NCBI GenBank assembly: GCA_017601265.1
Contig: JAFNJA010000015.1
Location: 1-9,815, forward strand
Source of the DNA: Candidatus Brockarchaeota archaeon
Lineage (GTDB): Archaea > Thermoproteota > EX4484-205 > DTQO01
Direction: 5' to 3'
Length of the DNA: 9,815 bases
Under the pieces are notes generated by a model. That model did not search any database. It was not told the DNA's origin and saw nothing but the letters and a program-made list of their open reading frames with translations. This document shows positions 5,597 to 9,815 of the stretch, in pieces. Positions within the stretch are counted from its first letter, which is position 1, and every line of letters begins with the position of its first letter. The position numbers and the translations under genes are program-made.

Positions 5597-5696
5597 AGGT
5601 GCTGGAGCGGTTTGAAAGCCTCCTTGCCAAAGCCAAATGGGTTGCAACAACGTTCTGCTGACTACGGGTCGCCGGCAACCCGAGGAGACAGCACCT
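5597..5696 (+). ncRNA. Candidate structured RNA or leader before DUF655
   Basis: AGGTGCTG (5597-5604) and CAGCACCT (5689-5696) form a perfect 8-bp closing stem around 84 nt. Inside are CGGGT/ACCCG with an 8-nt loop (about 5665-5682) and a possible GGAG/CTCC stem near the 5' side. The segment begins where a TATA-like box at 5568-5574 would start transcription and ends 25 nt before the DUF655 GTG. It resembles a tRNA only in its 7-8 bp end stem: no T-arm, no TTCRANY loop and no plausible CCA site are present. It may be a free small RNA or a cis-acting leader; no known family is recognised. Confidence 0.35.
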
Positions 5697-5721
5697 AGAA
5701 GAGATCCAGCGGAAGGGAACG

Positions 5722-6312
5722 GTGTATTTTTTGGAGCTCGAGCAGCGCAGGGAGTTTAAGGTATTCGAGGAGTACGGCATAGTGCTGGATTTCCTCCCAC
5801 GCGGAGTCGCGAGGAGGTCCTCGAGGCACGTCTCCACTCCCACGATCCAAGTCGTCGGGGAGGCGATGTTCACGCTCCTGGAGGCTGCCGTTCGCCCCAA
5901 GGCGAACGTCGAGATCGCCGGGAGGGTGTACATAGGAAAAGGAAGAAGGGACGTCGTCGACCAGATACTCGGGAGGATAAGTTACGAGGAGCTTACGCCC
6001 GAAGCCAGGGACGCGCTGCCGACGGCGATCGAGGCCATAATAAAGAGGCAGGAGCAGAGGTTCGTGAATTTCGTCAACGAAGCTCAGCCCGTGAGCCCCA
6101 GGATGCACTCGATGGAACTGCTGTCCGGGATAGGGAAGACTTACACGATGAAGATCCTTGCGGAAAGGCAGAGGTCGCCGTTCAAAAGCTTCGAAGACCT
6201 ATCGGCCAGGACGGGTGTCCAGGATCCCGCGAAGATATTCGCGAAAAGGGTTCTCGATGAGCTCGCAACGGAACAAAAGTACTACCTGTTTACGAGGCAG
6301 TTCCGCCGATAG
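5722..6312 (+). CDS. DUF655 family RNA/DNA-binding protein
   Basis: This 196-residue protein matches the archaeal DUF655 family, whose gene usually sits beside rsmA/ksgA and whose role is unproven. Seen: an N-terminal beta-rich part with EYGIVLDFLPRG (about 17-28) and PTIQVVGEAMFTLLEA (40-55); a central acidic/helical part; and a helix-hairpin-helix at about 131-165 (MELLSGIGKTYTMKILAERQ), a nucleic-acid-binding motif. The family is thought to act in RNA or translation metabolism on the basis of neighbours only. The GTG start follows GGAAGGGA with short spacing. The last 56 nt overlap rsmA. The genes that often precede DUF655 in archaea (L21e, rpoF) are not upstream here. Confidence 0.88.
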   Translation: MYFLELEQRREFKVFEEYGIVLDFLPRGVARRSSRHVSTPTIQVVGEAMFTLLEAAVRPKANVEIAGRVYIGKGRRDVVDQILGRISYEELTPEARDALPTAIEAIIKRQEQRFVNFVNEAQPVSPRMHSMELLSGIGKTYTMKILAERQRSPFKSFEDLSARTGVQDPAKIFAKRVLDELATEQKYYLFTRQFRR

Positions 6313-7114
6313 GCTTCGAAGCGAAACCGCCGAGGCGCTCCGGAAGAGCGGCGTCAGGCCGAAAAGGAGGCTGGGGCAAAGCTTCGTCATAGATCCCAGG
6401 TTCGTGAGCAGGATGTTGGAGCTGAGCGCTGCCGGCCCCGGAGACACGGTGCTCGAGATAGGCGCCGGACTCGGGACTCTCACGAAAGCTTTGGCGGGCC
6501 GGTGCAAGAAGGTGTACGCCGTCGAGGTAGACGAAAGGTTGTGCTCGGCCCTATCCTCCCTCCTTAGAGGGTACGGGAACGTGGACGTCATCTGCGGCGA
6601 CGCCTTGAAGGTGGATCTGCCCGCCTTCGACAAGATCGTGTCCAACCCTCCTTTCAACATCTCATCGAAGCTCATCTTCAGAATCTTGTCGAAAGAGTTC
6701 GAGAGCGCGACGATGGCCTTCCAGGACGAATTCGTTTCAAGGCTCTTGGCGCTTCCGGGATCGAGGGAATACGGGAGGTTGACCGTGGCCGCCAAGCTCA
6801 GGGTGAACGTGGAAGCCCACGAAGAATACCAAACGTCCTCGTTCTTCCCCCAGCCAAAGACGAAGGTAAGGATAATCGTGATGAAGCCCTCAGGCCCAAA
6901 GCCAGATCCGGGATTGCTTCGCGAGCTGAACGACCTGCTCGTCTACGCTTTCTCGCAGAGGAGGAGGATCATGTCAAAGGTCGTCATGAATTACGCCAAG
7001 AAAACCGGCAAGAAAATACGAGAGGAGGAGCTGCGACCCATAGGCGGCAAAAGGGTCTTCCAGGTCGCCCCGCAAGAGTTCTTGAGCCTGGCCAAGTCCT
7101 TTTACTCTGCGTAG
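6257..7114 (+). CDS. rsmA: 16S rRNA dimethyladenosine transferase RsmA/KsgA/Dim1
   Basis: RsmA dimethylates two adjacent adenosines in the 3' terminal helix 45 of 16S rRNA with S-adenosylmethionine, late in small-subunit assembly. Visible motifs: PKRRLGQSFVIDP at 35-47; the SAM-binding VLEIGAGLGTLT at 65-76; acidic VEVDERL at 89-95; GDAL at 114-117; catalytic NPPFNISS at 130-137 (family N-L/P-P-Y/F-x-I-S); FQDEFVSRL at 155-163; and a helical C-terminal domain. The ATG at 6257 gives 285 residues, near the family size, and overlaps DUF655 by 56 nt. No ATG, GTG or TTG occurs in frame between it and the conserved core. An upstream ATG at 6158 would add a basic, unconserved extension wholly inside DUF655 and is less likely. 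Co-transcribed with DUF655. Confidence 0.93.
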   Translation: MSSQRNKSTTCLRGSSADRLRSETAEALRKSGVRPKRRLGQSFVIDPRFVSRMLELSAAGPGDTVLEIGAGLGTLTKALAGRCKKVYAVEVDERLCSALSSLLRGYGNVDVICGDALKVDLPAFDKIVSNPPFNISSKLIFRILSKEFESATMAFQDEFVSRLLALPGSREYGRLTVAAKLRVNVEAHEEYQTSSFFPQPKTKVRIIVMKPSGPKPDPGLLRELNDLLVYAFSQRRRIMSKVVMNYAKKTGKKIREEELRPIGGKRVFQVAPQEFLSLAKSFYSA

Positions 7115-7117
7115 CCG

Positions 7118-7123
7118 TTTTAT
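7118..7123 (+). promoter_or_regulatory. Possible TATA element for the GTPase gene
   Basis: TTTTAT sits directly after the rsmA stop codon and about 47 nt before the GTPase start, which is compatible with a short leader. It is a weak match; read-through from the rsmA operon is equally possible. Confidence 0.3.
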
Positions 7124-7166
7124 CCGGCGCGGCGCAACGGCTCGGCAGGAAGGACGGCGGGCAGAG

Positions 7167-8318
7167 TTGGTGACAAACCTCCCTCCCCAAGCCATAACCC
7201 AGTACAAGAAGGTCCTCGCATCGCGTACGCCAGAGGAGAAACTAGCAAACCTCAGGCTCTACCTCTCCCTGATTCCAAAGCACAAGGGAACGGAGCGGCT
7301 CCAACGCCAGGTTAAGCGCCAGATCTCCGAACTCGAGGACGAGATAAGGGAAAAGCGGCTCCGATCCAAGAAAGCGAGGAGGCGAAGCCAAAAACTTTTC
7401 GAGAACGGTGAAGGTTCCCCCTTGGTCGCGCTTTTGGGCAGGACCATGTCCGGGAAGAGCAGCATCCTTTCCAGGTTGACCTCGGCGCGCCCGCGCGTAA
7501 CCGGATTGCCTTACGCCACCGATTCTCCCGAGGTAGGCGGCTTCCGCTCAGGCTCCTTGGTTTTCCAAATCGTCGAACTACCGCCGTTGAGGGTGGATTC
7601 CGCGGTCCCCCCAACCCATTTGGAAATACTGAGGAGGTGCGACCTCGTGGCCCTGGTGGTAGACCTCGAGCAGGACCTCGAAGGGCAGATGAAGATGGTC
7701 GAGGAGCTCAGGAAGGCAGGGATATACTTGGGCCTCCCGTCGAAGGCGGTCAAGATCGAGAGGAGGGCGGCTGGCGGGATCTCGGTGGTCGGCGAGTCCG
7801 CGTTCGCCACAAGGGACGAGATCGTAGGGGCGCTCCGCGCGCAGAAGATCGACGCCGCGGTCGTAAAGGTCGGCCCGATGTCGACGCTTGACGACCTGGA
7901 TGCGGCGGTCAAGGGGCTCGCAGTGAAGCCCGCCCTCATCCTCGCCAACAAGATCGAAACGGCGGCGGGTTCGGAAAAGTACCGCGAACTCGTGGCGGGT
8001 TACGGTGGGACTTACAAAATCGTCGGGGTTTCGGCGCTCAAAGGAACGGGTTTCGACGGCATAGAAGGCGCCTTCATGTCTACGATGGGCCTGATAAGGG
8101 TCTTCACCAAGCCCCCGAGCAGCGACAAGCCCTCGGAAAGGCCGATCCTGATCAAGCAAGGGTCGACGGTCAGGGACCTGGCAAGCTCCATCCACGGGGA
8201 ACTCGCCAAAACCTTGAAGTACGCGAGGATCTGGAGAACCGGCAAACGGATTGAGGGGTTGAGGGTAGGCCCCAGCTTTCCCTTGGAAGACATGGACGCG
8301 GTCGAGCTACGCGGATGA
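7167..8318 (+). CDS. DRG-type GTP-binding protein with TGS domain, altered G3 motif
   Basis: A 383-residue protein with DRG/Rbg family layout: an N-terminal basic coiled-coil-like region (about 40-78, KHKGTERLQRQVKRQISELE); G1/P-loop GRTMSGKSS (91-99); a DRG-type middle segment with GGISV (203-207) and an S5D2L-like insertion up to about 245; G4 NKIE (261-264, for NKxD); G5 SALKG (289-293); and a C-terminal TGS domain (about 311-382). DRG proteins associate with ribosomes and translation. The odd point is G3: where DRG/Obg proteins have DLPG, this one has ELPP (137-140), losing both the Asp that co-ordinates magnesium through water and the switch II Gly. GTP binding looks possible; hydrolysis may be altered. 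The start is TTG at 7167 or GTG at 7170, without a clear Shine-Dalgarno. The 3' end overlaps trmJ tail to tail by 12 nt. Confidence 0.88.
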   Translation: MVTNLPPQAITQYKKVLASRTPEEKLANLRLYLSLIPKHKGTERLQRQVKRQISELEDEIREKRLRSKKARRRSQKLFENGEGSPLVALLGRTMSGKSSILSRLTSARPRVTGLPYATDSPEVGGFRSGSLVFQIVELPPLRVDSAVPPTHLEILRRCDLVALVVDLEQDLEGQMKMVEELRKAGIYLGLPSKAVKIERRAAGGISVVGESAFATRDEIVGALRAQKIDAAVVKVGPMSTLDDLDAAVKGLAVKPALILANKIETAAGSEKYRELVAGYGGTYKIVGVSALKGTGFDGIEGAFMSTMGLIRVFTKPPSSDKPSERPILIKQGSTVRDLASSIHGELAKTLKYARIWRTGKRIEGLRVGPSFPLEDMDAVELRG

Positions 8319-9041
8319 CCCGCTTGCGGGCGAGGCTTCCAACCTGGCCCTGCTTTTCCTAAAAATTCCAACGAGGAGTGAGGCTTCCCTGGCGGTGGGC
8401 GTGGCGCGCCCCAGCACGTTCCTGAGGGCCCTCACGGCCCTCCTCCTCCGGTAAAGCGGGCAGCCGACCGCCTCGAGGAGCTTGTCAGCTTCGCCCGATA
8501 TCCTGGAAACCTCGGCCGCGCCCGCCGCCCTGAGCCGAAAGGCAGGCCTCGAAGCGGAGAAAAGCTCGTACATGACGATGGCCGCGGCCGACGCGACGTT
8601 CAGCGTCGGGTAGGCGCGCGACGACGGTATCCTCAGAACCACGTCGCACAACTCGAGCTCCTCGTTCCTGAGTCCGCTGTCCTCCCTGCCGAAGAGAAAC
8701 GCGAACCTTGCAGAGGTTCGGTTGGCGATCTGAGCCACCTCCCTGGGCGAGTAAGCGCCCCTCAAGACGTTCGAGGGGCTCCTCGCGGACCTGGCCGTCG
8801 TGCCAACTACGATGTCTGCCCCCTTGACCGCCTCCTCGACCGAGTCCACGATCCTCGCCCCCTCCAGCAGGTCCTGCGCCTTGACGGCGTACATCCTGGC
8901 GGCATCGTCGATCTTCGCCGAAGGGGACACGAGCACGAGGTCTCGGAAACCGAAATTTTTCATCAACCTGGCCACGGAGCCGACGTTGCCGCTGTACATG
9001 GGCTGGACCAAGACGATCCTGACCCTGTCGCCAAGCTCCAT
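8307..9041 (-). CDS. trmJ: TrmJ-like tRNA/rRNA 2'-O-methyltransferase (SPOUT/SpoU family)
   Basis: SPOUT methyltransferase that transfers a methyl group from S-adenosylmethionine to a ribose 2'-OH; archaeal TrmJ modifies position 32 of tRNA. From the ATG at 9041 (244 residues) the three SpoU motifs are clear: VQPMYSGNVGSVARLMKNFG at 12-31, FLFGREDSGLRNEEL at 115-129, and RIPSSRAYPTLNVASAAAI at 137-155 (the knot motif). A basic C-terminal helical tail follows. Alternative starts are ATG 9068 and TTG 9083. The TATA centre near 9092 predicts initiation near 9066, which would make 9068 leaderless and exclude 9083; 9041 fits the family N-terminus best but has GGAGG only 1 nt away. Other SpoU members such as TrmL are less likely given the motif spacing. 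It is divergent from rpl10e and tail-overlaps the GTPase gene. Confidence 0.88.
   Translation of the reverse strand: MELGDRVRIVLVQPMYSGNVGSVARLMKNFGFRDLVLVSPSAKIDDAARMYAVKAQDLLEGARIVDSVEEAVKGADIVVGTTARSARSPSNVLRGAYSPREVAQIANRTSARFAFLFGREDSGLRNEELELCDVVLRIPSSRAYPTLNVASAAAIVMYELFSASRPAFRLRAAGAAEVSRISGEADKLLEAVGCPLYRRRRAVRALRNVLGRATPTAREASLLVGIFRKSRARLEASPASGSSA
8319..8330. repeat. 12-nt perfect palindrome at the convergent gene ends
   Basis: CCCGCTTGCGGG follows the GTPase TGA immediately and lies inside the last codons of trmJ. It could help end transcripts from either side, but no T run follows on either strand. Confidence 0.3.
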
Positions 9042-9088
9042 GCCTCCGCGCTCTGGCGGCGGGTTCATAAGGCGAGCTCCCAACTTCG

Positions 9089-9096
9089 CTTAAATA
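9089..9096. promoter_or_regulatory. Shared TATA region of divergent rpl10e and trmJ
   Basis: CTTAAATA on plus is a near-consensus box A centred about 34 nt before the rpl10e GTG, implying a leader under 15 nt. The same bases read TATTTAAG on minus and are the only AT-rich patch available to trmJ. The gap between the trmJ ATG (9041) and the rpl10e GTG (9127) is 85 nt, so initiation in the two directions may compete. Confidence 0.55.
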
Positions 9097-9126
9097 GGAG
9101 GTTGGGCGTGGAAGGGGGGAAAAGAA

Positions 9127-9624
9127 GTGAAGGCAAAGCTGAGGCAGATGCCCTACGCCCGGAAAGAGTACATCTCCGGGGCCCCTCCCTCAAAGCTGAG
9201 CAGGTTCACGCTCGGAAAATTCTCGGAGTCCTTCACGAACCGCTACGTCCTCGAAGCCGCCGAAGCGGGCCTGCTCCAGCACGGCGCGCTCGAAGCGGCG
9301 AGGGTCGCCGCGAACAAGGTCCTCCAAGACAGGCTTGGCGAGAACAACTACTTCCTGCGGATCATCCCCTACCCGCACATAGTGCTGAGGGCGCACAAGT
9401 TCCTGGCGCAGGCCGGAGCCGACAGGCTGAGCCAAGGGATGAAGAACGCGTACGGCAAACCGGTCGGTTTGGCCGCGAGGGTTAGGATAGGGGATCCAAT
9501 AATGGAGGTCAGGGTCGGGGACGCGAACCCGGAGGTGGTGAAGGAAGCTTACAGGATCTCTTCGAGCAAGATCCCATTGAAATGCAGGGTCAGGGCCTTC
9601 AAAGCTGAGGGGGAGGAAAAGTGA
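9127..9624 (+). CDS. rpl10e: 50S ribosomal protein L10e (uL16)
   Basis: A 165-residue archaeal L10e, equivalent to bacterial L16, which lines the A-site/P-site region of the large subunit. Visible: YARKEYISGAPPSKLSRF at 10-27 (family Y-x-R-x-E-Y-I-x-G-x-P); GALEAARVAANKVLQDRLG at 53-71; NYFLRIIPYPHIVLRAHK at 74-91; AGADRLSQGMKNAYGKPVG at 96-114; and the closing KIPLKCRV near 148-155. The GTG start at 9127 is preceded by a purine-rich GGAAGGGGGG run and a TATA box; the ATG at codon 8 is an alternative that would clip the N-terminus. The stop overlaps the csl4 start in a GTGA tetranucleotide, indicating translational coupling. Confidence 0.95.
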   Translation: MKAKLRQMPYARKEYISGAPPSKLSRFTLGKFSESFTNRYVLEAAEAGLLQHGALEAARVAANKVLQDRLGENNYFLRIIPYPHIVLRAHKFLAQAGADRLSQGMKNAYGKPVGLAARVRIGDPIMEVRVGDANPEVVKEAYRISSSKIPLKCRVRAFKAEGEEK

Positions 9625-9815
9625 GCCACTTGGAATCGAGATCCGGAAACTTCGTGGTTCCTGGCGAGAAGATAGCCGTCGTCGAGGAGTTCATGCCAAG
9701 CCTAGGTACTTTCGAGGACGGCGGCGACATACGTTCCCAGATAGCCGGCTTCGTCGTAATCGATTCCGTATCTAGGACGATCTCTGTGCTCAGGAAGGGA
9801 AAAAGGCCGAAGGTC
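9621..9815 (+). CDS. csl4: Exosome subunit Csl4 (N-terminal part, cut by window edge)
   Basis: Csl4 is a cap subunit of the archaeal RNA exosome, helping recruit DnaG and substrates for 3'-to-5' decay and tailing. The first 65 residues are present and match the Csl4 N-terminal domain: FVVPGEKIAVVEEFMPSLGT at 11-30, then a G-x-I-x-x-x-I-A-G-x-V-V-x-D pattern near 35-48 and RTISVLRKGKRPKV at the edge. The S1 and zinc-ribbon parts lie beyond the window. The GTG start overlaps the rpl10e stop by 4 nt, with GGGAGGA a few bases upstream inside rpl10e. Confidence 0.88.
   Translation, partial: MSHLESRSGNFVVPGEKIAVVEEFMPSLGTFEDGGDIRSQIAGFVVIDSVSRTISVLRKGKRPKV

Larger units (their letters stand above)
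5258..5721. other. Gene-free intergenic stretch between HMG-CoA reductase and DUF655
   Basis: About 460 nt between divergent genes with no recognisable protein. An open plus frame continuing the antisense of the reductase gene ends at 5597 but has no family motif. The stretch holds the reductase TATA box (5291-5300), a T run (5588-5595), a second TATA-like box (5568-5574) and several stems. One is GGCCA/TGGCC (5382-5386/5399-5403) capped by CC-GGAA-GG, a GNRA tetraloop. Others are GGTCT/AGACC (5421-5425/5474-5478), ACACG/CGTGT (5483-5487/5530-5534) nested around CTGGG/CCCAG (5496-5500/5516-5520), and CGCTCC/GGAGCG (5308-5313/5556-5561), which would join the two ends. A plus-strand non-coding RNA of about 270 nt is possible; I cannot match it to SRP, RNase P or 5S RNA. 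Confidence 0.5.

Noticed and set aside
5040..5597. 185-codon plus-strand frame
   Set aside because: Its first third is antisense to HMG-CoA reductase and the rest shows no motif; composition is typical of spurious frames in GC-rich DNA.
5599..5661. Short plus-strand frame starting at GTG 5599 (MLERFESLLAKAK...)
   Set aside because: Only about 20 codons before a TGA. It looks faintly protein-like but has no Shine-Dalgarno or family resemblance, and it overlaps the better-supported stem structure.
5597..5696. tRNA gene suggested by the GGTGCTG/CAGCACC end pairing
   Set aside because: The 17 nt before the 3' strand cannot form a T-arm, no TTCRANY loop is present, and about 100 nt contains no D-arm/anticodon layout that fits, even allowing an intron.
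6158..6256. N-terminal extension of rsmA from the ATG at 6158
   Set aside because: It would be a basic, unconserved segment lying entirely in DUF655 coding sequence; the ATG at 6257 gives the family length.

Overview
The window looks archaeal, most likely from the TACK side (a Thaumarchaeota/Aigarchaeota/Bathyarchaeota-like lineage). It carries archaea-specific or archaeal-type genes: DUF655, an archaeal RsmA/KsgA, a DRG-type GTPase, ribosomal protein L10e (uL16), exosome Csl4 and a COG2522 HTH regulator. Starts are often GTG or TTG, arginine is mostly AGG, and TATA boxes sit about 35-40 nt before start codons, implying very short leaders. The DNA is GC-rich. The phylum assignment is inference; no rRNA is present to settle it.

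Layout: (1) 1-718, minus strand, the N-terminal third of hypF, a [NiFe]-hydrogenase maturation carbamoyltransferase that runs off the left edge. (2) 740-1395, a gene-free stretch of about 650 nt with dense inverted repeats. (3) 1396-1773, minus, a COG2522 HTH regulator with a C-terminal Cys/His cluster, divergent from (4) 1924-3093, plus, a PLP-dependent cysteine desulfurase. (5) Convergent to it, a minus-strand pair: class II HMG-CoA reductase (3959-5257), then a nitrilase-family amidohydrolase (3139-3933). (6) 5258-5721, a second gene-free, structure-rich stretch. (7) Plus strand, DUF655 (5722-6312) overlapping rsmA (6257-7114), then a DRG/TGS GTPase (7167-8318). (8) A TrmJ-like 2'-O-methyltransferase on minus (8307-9041), overlapping the GTPase tail to tail. 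It shares a TATA region with the divergent rpl10e (9127-9624), which is translationally coupled to csl4 (9621 to the right edge).

The right half (DUF655, RsmA, GTPase, TrmJ, L10e, Csl4) is an information-processing cluster for ribosome assembly, RNA modification and RNA decay. The left half mixes cofactor assembly (hydrogenase maturation, sulfur mobilisation) with isoprenoid lipid precursor synthesis.

No defence system, CRISPR array, transposon or complete novel operon is visible. The best leads are: a TAAC-N3-GTTA palindrome found both before hypF and over the predicted start site of the Cys-rich regulator; the branched inverted-repeat structure just upstream of hypF; a roughly 100-nt candidate structured RNA before DUF655; and a DRG-type GTPase whose G3 (DxPG) motif reads ELPP.
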